Below, piece by piece: positions 31,289 through 39,384 of a stretch of DNA of 64,000 nt. The position numbers and the translations under genes are program-made. Within the stretch, counting starts at the first letter, position 1; each line of letters opens with the position of its first letter. The stretch is from an uncultured Geobacteraceae bacterium (GTDB lineage Bacteria; Desulfobacterota; Desulfuromonadia; Geobacterales; Pseudopelobacteraceae), in contig CAINRC010000128.1 in assembly GCA_903852495.1 (NCBI GenBank), positions 1-64,000 of the forward strand. The letters run 5' to 3'. The notes below the pieces were generated by a model, which was given only the letters and a program-made list of their open reading frames with translations, was not told where the DNA came from and ran no database searches.

Positions 31289-33790
31289 ATGCCACGCCTG
31301 ACACTCTTCAAGAAAATACTGATCATCACCCTGCTGCTGTCACTCCTTCCGTTGATAGCATCGTCGCTGATCCTGTTTTTCAATCTGGAGTCAACCAGTG
31401 CCCGCCTTACGTCTGAAATCGGCGGCACGGCGGATATGCAGGCATCGGAATCCCTCCAGATGCGGGCATCCCAGGTGGCGGAGAGTGTGGCTGATTTTCT
31501 GCGCCAATGCGAAAGTGATCTGATCTTCCTGTCGCGCTCACAGCTGGACCAGGCGACCCTGCTTAATTTTTATGCCAGCCGGCGGGGTGAAATCTGGTAC
31601 CGGAGCGGAAGTGCGGCCGCCCCCCATGAAACGCGGGAGCAGGTGCCGCTTTACCGCAGCATTGCCCTGATTGATAAAAACGGCCAGGAAAAAATGGTCA
31701 TCAAAGATAGCGCCGTCGTCCCGGCAGCAGAGTTGAAGAATGTGGCCAACCCCGCCCGGACGGAATTCCTGACAGAGGATTATTTCACCAAAGTCCGCAC
31801 CCAGCCGGGCAAAATATACGTTTCCCACCTCACCGGTTTTCATATCTCCAAGCAGGATCAGCTGAACGGCGCCGACGAACCGGAGCACGCCCTTGACGGC
31901 AAAAGCTACAAGGGGGTCGTCCGGTTTGCCGCCGCCCTTTTTGATGCCAGAGGCTCCTTTAACGGCGTGGTTGTGGTTTCCCTCGACCATCGCCACTTGA
32001 TGGAATTTACCCAGCATATTGATCCGGGGCACAACTTTTCCACCGTGTTCCCGTCCTACAAAAGCGGCAACTATTCCTTCATGTTTGACGATGAAGGTTG
32101 GATCATCACCCACCCGAAATACTGGGACATCCGGGGCCTGGATTCTTACGGCCAGCTGATCCCCCCCTATTCCAAGTCCTCTACGGAAGCCGATATCAAC
32201 ATCGGCCGCATACCCTATAATCTTGACCATGCCGGCTTCATCCACCCCAACTACCCGCTGGTCGCTACTGAAGTCAGAAAACAGAAGGCCGGTTTTGTCG
32301 ATGCAACCAATGTGGGCGGCGCTAAAAAGATCATGGCGTACGCCCCGATCCTGTACGACAGCGGCGATTACAGGCGGCACGGTGTGTTCGGCGGCATTAC
32401 CATCGGATTCCAGCTGAACCAGTTTCAGGACGTCGCCCGCAAAGGGAGCCGTCTGATCAATCAGCAGCTTGGCCAGCACCGGAAGCGGAGCGTTTTCATT
32501 CTGCTGATAACCTCACTGCTGGCGGGATTTTCAGCATGGGGACTGTCGCGCGGCATCACCCGTCCCCTGCTGCAGTTGACGGAAGGAGCCCATAAACTGG
32601 CTGAAGGTGACGCCCACAGCCGCGTTGCCGTTACCTCCGGCGATGAGGTCGGTGAACTCGGCAGGACGTTCAACGTTATGGCTGACGAACTGGAAACCAG
32701 GAAAAACAGCCTGCTGGCGACGCTGGATGAACTGCAGCGCTCCCGGATAGACATCCTGGCGGAGCGCAACTTCAAAACCAGCGTTCTGGAAAGCATTTCA
32801 AGCGCGATTATTACCATTTCGCCGAGCGGGGCACTGACCTCAATCAACGGCGTGGGGCTGAAATTCCTTTCCGACACCGCCACCCTCGGCATGGAGTATC
32901 ACGAACTGTTCAGCGCCTGGCCAGACGTTTGCGAACGGGTGGAAACGGCGCTGGTAACACAACAGGGGTATGGACGAAAACCGCTGGTCAGGCAGATTGA
33001 CGGCGAAACCACCTACTACGATTTCGGCCTGTTTCCCATCGGCTCCGGCGGTGAGATGGGCGTGACCGTGACACTGCGCAACGAAACCGAGCGTGAGCGA
33101 CTGCGGGAGGAAACTATCAGGCTGGACCGTCTGGCATCGCTCGGCAAGCTTTCCGCCGGTATCGCCCACGAAGTCCGCAACCCGCTGACCGGCATATCGC
33201 TTCTTTTGGATGATCTGCACGACAAGCCGGGCTTCAGCGCGGAGGACAAGGAGATGCTGTCACGGGCACTGGCGGAGATTGAGCGGGTTGAGCGCCTTAT
33301 CAGCGCACTCCTCAACTATTCGTCACCGGTGCGTACAGCGTTCAGGGAGGGGGATTTCACACAAATTCTGAATGATATTCTGCTGCTGATGCGGCGGCAG
33401 GCGGAGAAGCAGGGCGTTGTCCTGAATGTCTCACTCGTACCGCTGCCGCACTTCCGCTTTGACCCGGAAAAGATCCGGCAGGCGCTGATCAACATCCTGA
33501 AAAATGCCCTTGAAGTGCTTGAATCAGGGGGGATTATTACCATAACAACCGAGTTCCACACCACCGCCGTCATGGTTGCCATCAGCGACAACGGCCCCGG
33601 CATTCCGACGAAAGATCTGCCGCTGATCTTCGAGCCGTTCTTCACCCGCAAGGGGGCCGGTACCGGGCTCGGACTCTCCATTACCCAGCGGATAATCGAG
33701 GAACATCACGGTGCCCTTAATGTTGAAAGTGACGGTTCAACCGGCACTACCTTCCGTATTACCCTTCCGCTCGACAACCGGCCGGCCTGA
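31289..33790 (+). CDS. Membrane sensor histidine kinase (Cache-HAMP-PAS-HisKA-HATPase)
   Basis: An 833-residue sensor kinase. A first membrane helix (ILIITLLLSLLPLIASSLIL) and a second near residues 400-420 (FILLITSLLAGFSAWGL) bracket a large periplasmic double-Cache-like sensor. HAMP (about 420-475), PAS (about 495-600), and a HisKA domain with phospho-acceptor His627 (AGIAHEVRNPLTG) follow. The ATPase domain carries NILKNALEV, DNGPGIP and GAGTGLGLSI. No response regulator is adjacent, so it is an orphan. A GGAG site lies before the ATG. It is convergent with the MEMO-family gene, with one base between the two stop codons. Confidence 0.94.
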   Translation: MPRLTLFKKILIITLLLSLLPLIASSLILFFNLESTSARLTSEIGGTADMQASESLQMRASQVAESVADFLRQCESDLIFLSRSQLDQATLLNFYASRRGEIWYRSGSAAAPHETREQVPLYRSIALIDKNGQEKMVIKDSAVVPAAELKNVANPARTEFLTEDYFTKVRTQPGKIYVSHLTGFHISKQDQLNGADEPEHALDGKSYKGVVRFAAALFDARGSFNGVVVVSLDHRHLMEFTQHIDPGHNFSTVFPSYKSGNYSFMFDDEGWIITHPKYWDIRGLDSYGQLIPPYSKSSTEADINIGRIPYNLDHAGFIHPNYPLVATEVRKQKAGFVDATNVGGAKKIMAYAPILYDSGDYRRHGVFGGITIGFQLNQFQDVARKGSRLINQQLGQHRKRSVFILLITSLLAGFSAWGLSRGITRPLLQLTEGAHKLAEGDAHSRVAVTSGDEVGELGRTFNVMADELETRKNSLLATLDELQRSRIDILAERNFKTSVLESISSAIITISPSGALTSINGVGLKFLSDTATLGMEYHELFSAWPDVCERVETALVTQQGYGRKPLVRQIDGETTYYDFGLFPIGSGGEMGVTVTLRNETERERLREETIRLDRLASLGKLSAGIAHEVRNPLTGISLLLDDLHDKPGFSAEDKEMLSRALAEIERVERLISALLNYSSPVRTAFREGDFTQILNDILLLMRRQAEKQGVVLNVSLVPLPHFRFDPEKIRQALINILKNALEVLESGGIITITTEFHTTAVMVAISDNGPGIPTKDLPLIFEPFFTRKGAGTGLGLSITQRIIEEHHGALNVESDGSTGTTFRITLPLDNRPA

Positions 33791-33791
33791 A

Positions 33792-34595
33792 TCAGCTGAC
33801 CGTCAATCCGGCATACCCGACCACCTGACGGTTGTCTCCGGTCACATCCCCGCTGGTACCATAGGCCACCAACTCGGCCCGCGTCGCGCCAAGCGCCAGT
33901 GCCGCCTCGATCATGACGGTGGCCGGCACAACGCCGCACATGCTGATGCCCCGGCTGCGACACACCTCCAACAATCCTTTGCCATCCAGGGCCAGTGCCC
34001 GCTCCAGCGCCAGTTCATCTTTCACACGGGCCGCAGCGGCCGATTCGTAATGGGTCATGTCGGAACTGGCCACAATCAGCACGTCAGCCCCGAATTCCCG
34101 GATAGCTGCGGCAATGCCGAGGCCGATGTCGCGCAGGGGGGAATAATCGCCCCGGCCGATACAGAGCGCGGAAAAGGTAACATCCGGACGCAGATATTGA
34201 AGAAACGGGAGCTGAACTTCGAGGGAGTGTTCCGAACTGTGCGCGATACTGTCGGTCTGCAGGTACGGGGTATGCTGAAGCAGCAGCGAGTTCAGGCGGG
34301 GGTTGATGGCTGAAGCCCCGAGCGGTGTCAGCCATTCGCCATCCGGATACAGCGCGGCAGCCGCCCCGGCGCCACGGTGATTGGGGCCGATGATGAGTAC
34401 GGTGCCCGGAATTTTGCAGCGTGAAAACAGTTGGCCGGCGATGGCACCGGAATAAACGTACCCGGCGTGGGGAGAGATGACGCCGGTCACCGGTTGTGGT
34501 GCACGGTTTTCCGGGATCAGCTGCGAAAGAGCGGAGCGGAGTTTTTGCTGCTCCCCTGGATAAAATTGACCGGCTACGGCTGGCTGACGCTGCAT
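33792..34595 (-). CDS. MEMO-family protein (AmmeMemoRadiSam system protein B)
   Basis: A 267-residue member of the MEMO1 family, related in fold to class III extradiol dioxygenases. It begins MQRQPAVAGQFYPGEQQKLR and shows the conserved VISPHAGYVYSGAIAG, IIGPNHRG, EHSLEVQLPFLQ and IVASSDMTHYE segments, which supply the metal-site histidines. The biochemical function in bacteria is not established. The usual partners (AMMECR1 and a radical-SAM protein) are absent from the window. A GGGAGG site precedes the ATG. Repeat 34620-34740 separates it from scpB. Confidence 0.92.
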   Translation of the reverse strand: MQRQPAVAGQFYPGEQQKLRSALSQLIPENRAPQPVTGVISPHAGYVYSGAIAGQLFSRCKIPGTVLIIGPNHRGAGAAAALYPDGEWLTPLGASAINPRLNSLLLQHTPYLQTDSIAHSSEHSLEVQLPFLQYLRPDVTFSALCIGRGDYSPLRDIGLGIAAAIREFGADVLIVASSDMTHYESAAAARVKDELALERALALDGKGLLEVCRSRGISMCGVVPATVMIEAALALGATRAELVAYGTSGDVTGDNRQVVGYAGLTVS

Positions 34596-34619
34596 GACTG
34601 ACCTCCCTGCCGCTGTTAT

Positions 34620-34740
34620 TCCAATTCCATTTCAAAGCTCTCTCTTCGTTGGCTCGTCATCGGCTCCTCAACGTACGGTCTGTACGCCTACGTCGCCGAT
34701 CTCCTCGCCGCCTTGAGATCATCTTTGAACTGGAATTGGA
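34620..34740. repeat. Long palindromic element between MEMO and scpB
   Basis: A 121-bp element with 18-bp inverted ends (TCCAATTCCATTTCAAAG against its complement, one mismatch). The interior contains CGTACGGTCTGTACG and CGCCGAT/ATCGGC-type pairings. It starts 24 bases before the MEMO gene start and ends just after the scpB stop. It has no coding character and is possibly related in core to 42092-42232. Confidence 0.7.
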
Positions 34741-34741
34741 G

Positions 34742-35344
34742 TTAGAGCGACAACTGGCTTTCCACAGGTAAAGACTTTTCCGGTTCAAGCTGCAATTCTT
34801 CCTGACGCTCGTAGGAGGGCTGTTCGTCCAGCGCCTGTATTTCACGAAGCGTCGGTAACGATTTCAGATCCTTCAGCCCGAAAATTTCAAGAAATTCCTT
34901 TGAAGTGCCATAGATCAGCGGCCGCCCCGGTATATCCTTTTTGCCGAGGATGCGCACCAGATGCTTTTCCAGCAGTGTTTTAAGAACTCCGCCGCAGTCA
35001 ACCCCGCGCAGATGCTCGACTTCAGCGCGGGTCACCGGTTGCCGGTAGGCAATAATGGCCAGAGTTTCGAGGGCGGATTGTGAAAACTTGAACGCCCTGG
35101 TTTTGATGTGACGGGTGATAAACCGGTGAAACACCGGACGGGTTCTGAATTGCCACCCGCCGGCCACCTCCACCAGATCAAAGCCCCCTCCGCGCCCCTG
35201 ATGATAGTCAACCAGTTCGGACAGTGCGGATTTAATCTCGTCACGATCGAATTCGTCCAGCAGTTCGCAAAGACGATCGGTCGAAAGTGCTGACTCGGCG
35301 GTAAAAATAAGGCTTTCCAGTATGGCGGATAATTCTGGATTCAT
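34742..35344 (-). CDS. scpB: Segregation and condensation protein B
   Basis: A 200-residue kleisin-associated winged-helix protein that, with ScpA and SMC, forms the bacterial condensin. Family segments include ILESLIFTAESALSTDRLCE, LVEVAGGWQFRTRP, and FKFSQSALETLAIIAYRQPV followed by TRAEVEHLRGVDCGGVLKTL, which is highly conserved. The acidic C-terminal tail (about 165-200) is variable. The start overlaps the scpA stop (ATGA), giving translational coupling. Confidence 0.95.
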   Translation of the reverse strand: MNPELSAILESLIFTAESALSTDRLCELLDEFDRDEIKSALSELVDYHQGRGGGFDLVEVAGGWQFRTRPVFHRFITRHIKTRAFKFSQSALETLAIIAYRQPVTRAEVEHLRGVDCGGVLKTLLEKHLVRILGKKDIPGRPLIYGTSKEFLEIFGLKDLKSLPTLREIQALDEQPSYERQEELQLEPEKSLPVESQLSL

Positions 35345-36150
35345 GGAGCATCAACCTCAGGGGTATCGGCAGGAACCGCCGGAATAAACCAGATGGAACC
35401 ATGCCCGCCCCCCTGGAAAATACGGATCAGCTTGAGTCGGCACAGCTCAAGAAGCGCCAGAAAGGTGACAATAATCCGTTCACGGGTCGGTTCATCACTG
35501 ACCAGATCGTCAAACTGGACGGTGTCCTGTTCCTGGAGCAGGGATAGAATTTCGTTGATGCAGTCGGCCATGCTGAGTGAATCACCCGGGGCAACATCGT
35601 GAAAGCTTTCGGCCGGTATCCTCTGCAGCAGGGCACGAAAGGCATCCACCAGTTCAAACAGGCTTACTTCCAGCGGCCCTTCCACGTTTTGTGCGGCTGC
35701 CAGCAGCGGCTCCGTGGCGGTGCGGGCAAAGACTTCACGCCCCAGCATCGCCCGGGCACCGATGACCATGCCGGCTTCCTTATACTGCTGATACGCCAGC
35801 AGACGCCGTACTAACTCTTCCCGGGGATCGATTTCCTCGGCTTCCGGCTCATCCTCCGTATCCAGCGGGAGCAGCTGCCGCGATTTGATCTGCAGCAGGG
35901 TCGCCGCCATGACGAGAAAATCCCCCGCCACTTCCAGATTGAGAACCTTCATGAGCTTGATGAATTCCAGATATTGACGGGTTATGACCGCGATGGATAT
36001 ATCGCAGATATCCAGTTCGTTTTTCTTGATGAGGTGCAGCAGCAGATCCATCGGGCCGTCGAATTTATCCAGGTGGACGCTGTACTGATCCCGAAGGCCG
36101 TCCAGCAGCGGCAGATGTTCCTCGCGATGTGCGGGTGCCTCTGCTGTCAT
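35341..36150 (-). CDS. scpA: Segregation and condensation protein A (kleisin)
   Basis: A 269-residue kleisin that bridges SMC heads. The conserved N-terminal segment VHLDKFDGPMDLLLHLIKKN is followed by ISIAVITRQYLEFI and AGDFLVMAATLLQIKSRQLL. The C-terminal winged helix (RIIVTFLALLELCRLKLIRI) binds the SMC head. It starts one base after the trpS stop codon and overlaps scpB, so trpS-scpA-scpB are probably one transcript. Length is typical (about 250-280). Confidence 0.95.
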   Translation of the reverse strand: MTAEAPAHREEHLPLLDGLRDQYSVHLDKFDGPMDLLLHLIKKNELDICDISIAVITRQYLEFIKLMKVLNLEVAGDFLVMAATLLQIKSRQLLPLDTEDEPEAEEIDPREELVRRLLAYQQYKEAGMVIGARAMLGREVFARTATEPLLAAAQNVEGPLEVSLFELVDAFRALLQRIPAESFHDVAPGDSLSMADCINEILSLLQEQDTVQFDDLVSDEPTRERIIVTFLALLELCRLKLIRIFQGGGHGSIWFIPAVPADTPEVDAP

Positions 36151-36151
36151 A

Positions 36152-37132
36152 TCAGAATTTGAGCGCTGCCCGTACTTCAGTCATAACCGCGTCAGAAATC
36201 AGAGAGGCCCTGCGGCTCCCCTCCTGCAGCAGTTCATCGACAAATCCGGGGTTGGCGGCAAGTTCTTCACGGCGGGCGCGAAAGGGTGCCAGCCGCTCAT
36301 TGATACAGCCGGCCAGGATTTTTTTGCACTCCACGCAGCCGATGCCGGCAGCGCGGCAGGCCGGCATAATTTCATCCAGCTTTTCCTGCGGCACGTACAG
36401 ACGGTGCAGGTTGAAGGCCACGCACACATCCGGATCGCCCGGATCTGCCCGGCGAACCCGGTTGGTGTCGGTAACCATGGACATGACCATTTTTGCCGTT
36501 GTTTCGGCATTGTCGGAAAGATAGATGGAGTTGCTGTACGACTTGCTCATTTTGCGCCCATCAAGACCGGGCAGTTTGGGAGTCTCGGTCAGGAGCGCTT
36601 CCGGCTCGGGAAAGACCTGCCCGTACAGGTGATTGAAACGGCGGGCTATTTCACGGGTAATTTCCAGGTGCGGCAGCTGATCATGTCCCACCGGCACGCG
36701 GGTCGCCTTGTACAGGATGATATCGGCCGCCATCAGCACCGGATAGCCGAGAAAACCGAATGTGGTCAGGTCGCGCTGCTCGATATTGTCGAGCATCTCC
36801 TTGTAGGTAGGGTTGCGTTCCAGCCAGGAAACCGGGGTGATCATGGACAATATAAGGTTCAGTTCGGAATGGTGCGGCACAAGGCTCTGGCGGAACACCA
36901 CGCATTTTTCCGGATCAAGGCCAAAGGCCACCCAGTCCAGCACCATCTCACGGATGCTCTGGGCAATCCCGGAGGTATCAGCATATTCGGTCGTCAATGA
37001 ATGCCAGTCGGCCACAAAAAAGAAACAGTCATAGGAATCCTGCATTTTAACCCAGTTTTCCAATACCCCGTGATAATGGCCGATATGCAGTCTGCCGCTT
37101 GGTCTCATGCCGCTGACAACCCGTTGTTTCAT
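36152..37132 (-). CDS. trpS: Tryptophanyl-tRNA synthetase
   Basis: A 326-residue class I aminoacyl-tRNA synthetase that charges tRNA-Trp. It starts MKQRVVSGMRPSGRLHIGHY, with the HIGH motif at LHIGH and the KMSKS motif in GLDGRKMSKSYSNSI. GHDQLPHLEITREIA is the typical TrpS dimer/tryptophan-site segment. Length matches TrpS (about 330). It is divergent from dut across 80 bases, which must hold both promoters, and is followed by scpA and scpB. Confidence 0.97.
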   Translation of the reverse strand: MKQRVVSGMRPSGRLHIGHYHGVLENWVKMQDSYDCFFFVADWHSLTTEYADTSGIAQSIREMVLDWVAFGLDPEKCVVFRQSLVPHHSELNLILSMITPVSWLERNPTYKEMLDNIEQRDLTTFGFLGYPVLMAADIILYKATRVPVGHDQLPHLEITREIARRFNHLYGQVFPEPEALLTETPKLPGLDGRKMSKSYSNSIYLSDNAETTAKMVMSMVTDTNRVRRADPGDPDVCVAFNLHRLYVPQEKLDEIMPACRAAGIGCVECKKILAGCINERLAPFRARREELAANPGFVDELLQEGSRRASLISDAVMTEVRAALKF

Positions 37133-37212
37133 GGTAAAACGCTCCTTGTATCCAGTAGGTCGGTTCTGCTAAAGTGCTTCTCAAAACTATTCTTGAAGAC
37201 AGGGAAATTTAC

Positions 37213-37677
37213 ATGATGCGACCCAAAATTGAAACCAAAATCATGAATCCGCTCATCGGCACGGCCATTCCGCTACCAACATACGCAACGGACGGCGCCG
37301 CCGCCCTGGACCTGCGTGCCTGCCTGGAAACCCCCGTAACTGTTCAGCCGGGAGAAACGGTACTCATCCCGAGCGGCATTGCCATCAGCATCCACGATCC
37401 CGGTCTGGTAGCCCTGCTGATGCCCCGCTCCGGCCTGGGGATCAAGCATGGTATCGTATTGGCGAATACAGTCGGGGTTATTGATTCGGACTATCAGGGA
37501 GAGATTGGGATCGGCATCGTTAATCGGGGTACGGCAGAGTACACCATCCAGCCGGGAGAACGGGTTTGTCAGATGATGTTTGTGCCGGTGCTGCAGACGG
37601 AATTGAGCGTGGTGTCGGAATTCAGCTTGGCAAGCGGGCGGGGAACCGGCGGGTTCGGGTCAACCGGGAGCCATTAA
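37213..37677 (+). CDS. dut: dUTP diphosphatase
   Basis: A 154-residue trimeric dUTPase that hydrolyses dUTP to dUMP and keeps uracil out of DNA. The five family motifs are visible: YATDGAAALDLRA, MPRSGLG, GVIDSDYQGEIG with catalytic Asp, GERVCQMM, and the glycine-rich C-terminal GRGTGGFGSTGSH. The start at 37213 is supported by an AGGGAA site; ATG at 37216 is equally possible, and an upstream frame to 37174 is unlikely. A family C hairpin follows 3 bases after the stop and may terminate it. Confidence 0.96.
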   Translation: MMRPKIETKIMNPLIGTAIPLPTYATDGAAALDLRACLETPVTVQPGETVLIPSGIAISIHDPGLVALLMPRSGLGIKHGIVLANTVGVIDSDYQGEIGIGIVNRGTAEYTIQPGERVCQMMFVPVLQTELSVVSEFSLASGRGTGGFGSTGSH

Positions 37678-37680
37678 GCC

Positions 37681-37715
37681 CCCCTCCTATTTTAGGAGGG
37701 GTTGGGGGTGGTAAG
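37681..37715. repeat. Hairpin repeat, family C, copy 2
   Basis: CCCCTCCT-ATTTT-AGGAGGGG plus the GGGGGTGGTAAG tail, matching 27413-27447 except for two bases (TT for CC). It sits between the convergent dut and Ppx/GppA genes, where it could serve as a terminator. Confidence 0.8.
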
Positions 37716-37738
37716 ATTTAAATCGTCCCTTCACCAAA

Positions 37739-39265
37739 TCACATTTCAAATATCACTGATCCGCCAAACGCTTTCTCAAACAGATCTTTCTTGGCGTTCC
37801 CCCCGAATATCTCCACAGAAATATCCTCTGTACCAAGGAGCTTAATACAAAAATTTGATTCGTTCCGGTTGAGGGCCACAACTTCCACCAGTCCGCTTCT
37901 GCGGCGATCCAGGCCGTCCGAAAGCCGGAGTATGCCGCCGAGCCGCGCTACAATCTGCTGATCTTTCGGTTCCAGCCGTTCATATTCGGGGTGTTTTTTC
38001 TTCGGCAGCGATTTGCGATGGTAGCGGGCGATCAATGCCATCATTTCCCGCTCACGGGGCGAAAAGCCGAACAGTTCGGCGTGGCGGATCAGATGGTGCG
38101 AATGCTTGTGGTGGCTGTTGTAGCTGATAAAATAGCCGACGTCGTGCAGCAGTGCCGCTGACTCAAGAAGTCGCCGGTCGTTTTTTTTCAGCCCGAATTC
38201 TTTCGCCAGGTAACCAAAGATACTCAGGGAGATCTTGGCAACGTGCCGTGAGTGCGGTTCGTCAAAGTGGCAGGAACGGGCAAAATCAAGTATCGACTCC
38301 TTCCAGCTGCGTCCCACCGTCGATTCAGGTAGCAGGTTCAGGCGCTTCATACAGCTGATGATCAGCCCTTCGCGGATACCACGCTCGTTAACCAGCAGGA
38401 TATTGGCCCCGAAGTACTTCAGCAACTCATCAATCACCACAAATCCGGCAACAATGATATCAGCACGGTCAGGACTCAAGCCCGGAACATTCCTGAGCGA
38501 CTTGATATCCTTGCGTTCCAGCATCGCCAGCAGGTGAACAACCTCGGAGCGCAGGACCTCCAGGCCATGTGCCGTGGAGTAGGTTTGGTGACGCATATTC
38601 ATAACCATTGCTGCCAGGGTCGTTATGGTACCGCCTGAACAGATGAACGTCTGCACCGAACCCGGTTTTTCAGCAAATGCCTCTTTTAATTCGGATCGGA
38701 CGAACCGCCTGAGTTTGGCTATTTCACTTTCCTGAACCGGATCCGATTTCAGGAATCTGTCAGTCATGCGGACAGCGCCGAGCTCGAGGGATGAGCAGTT
38801 TTCAACGTGATTGGCGACGGCGCTCATGACCTCCACGCTGCCGCCGCCGATATCGATGATCATGTAGCGTTTGCCGCTCATATCAAAATTATGACGCACC
38901 GACCGCGCCACCAGTTCCGCTTCTTCCTCCCCCGTTATAACCCTGATTTCACGCCCCAGTTCACGGGTCAGAACAGACACCAGTTCATTGCCGTTTGATG
39001 CGCTTCTCACGGCACTGGTGGCGACCGCTTCAACTTCCGTCACCTTCAGGCCGTCTATCAGCTTACGGATACGCGACATGGCATCAACCGCACGGGCAAA
39101 GGCTGCCGGGGAGATGCTCCCGCTGGCTGCCAGATTTTCTCCAAGCCGCACGGTCGCTTTTTCATCATCAAGAATCGTATACCGCCCCTGTTGATCAACC
39201 TCCACAACAATGCAGCGGATCGAATTTGTGCCGATATCAATGGCGGCAAGGCGGCTTTTGTTCAC
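37739..39265 (-). CDS. Ppx/GppA phosphatase with C-terminal HD domain
   Basis: A 508-residue exopolyphosphatase or pppGpp phosphohydrolase. The ASKHA-fold N-terminal half has LAAIDIGTNSIRCIVVEV, TSAVRSASNG and the phosphate-binding MIIDIGGGSVEVM. The C-terminal half has an HD-type domain (ALLHDVGYFISYNSHHKHS). Polyphosphate versus pppGpp preference cannot be told. It starts at GTG 39265 with GGAGG 7 bases upstream. It follows pnp on the same strand but a terminator (39317-39352) separates them. Confidence 0.92.
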   Translation of the reverse strand: MNKSRLAAIDIGTNSIRCIVVEVDQQGRYTILDDEKATVRLGENLAASGSISPAAFARAVDAMSRIRKLIDGLKVTEVEAVATSAVRSASNGNELVSVLTRELGREIRVITGEEEAELVARSVRHNFDMSGKRYMIIDIGGGSVEVMSAVANHVENCSSLELGAVRMTDRFLKSDPVQESEIAKLRRFVRSELKEAFAEKPGSVQTFICSGGTITTLAAMVMNMRHQTYSTAHGLEVLRSEVVHLLAMLERKDIKSLRNVPGLSPDRADIIVAGFVVIDELLKYFGANILLVNERGIREGLIISCMKRLNLLPESTVGRSWKESILDFARSCHFDEPHSRHVAKISLSIFGYLAKEFGLKKNDRRLLESAALLHDVGYFISYNSHHKHSHHLIRHAELFGFSPREREMMALIARYHRKSLPKKKHPEYERLEPKDQQIVARLGGILRLSDGLDRRRSGLVEVVALNRNESNFCIKLLGTEDISVEIFGGNAKKDLFEKAFGGSVIFEM

Positions 39266-39316
39266 TCACGTACCTCCGTTCAGATTGAGTCGGCCATACT
39301 ATGCATCAATTGCGCA

Positions 39317-39352
39317 CAAAAGAAAAGGCGAAGCCTGTATCGGCTCCGCCTT
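39317..39352 (-). terminator. Rho-independent terminator after pnp
   Basis: On the minus strand, AAGGCGGAGCC pairs with GGCTTCGCCTT (one mismatch) around a 6-base loop and is followed by TTCTTTTG. It lies 33 bases after the pnp stop codon. Confidence 0.85.
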
Positions 39353-39384
39353 CCTTATATCCTGCTGTCCGGGCTGTGCAGAAG

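Noticed and set aside
31538-32479. 313-codon minus-strand open frame inside the histidine kinase gene
   Set aside because: Shadow of the kinase sensor domain; no recognisable protein features.
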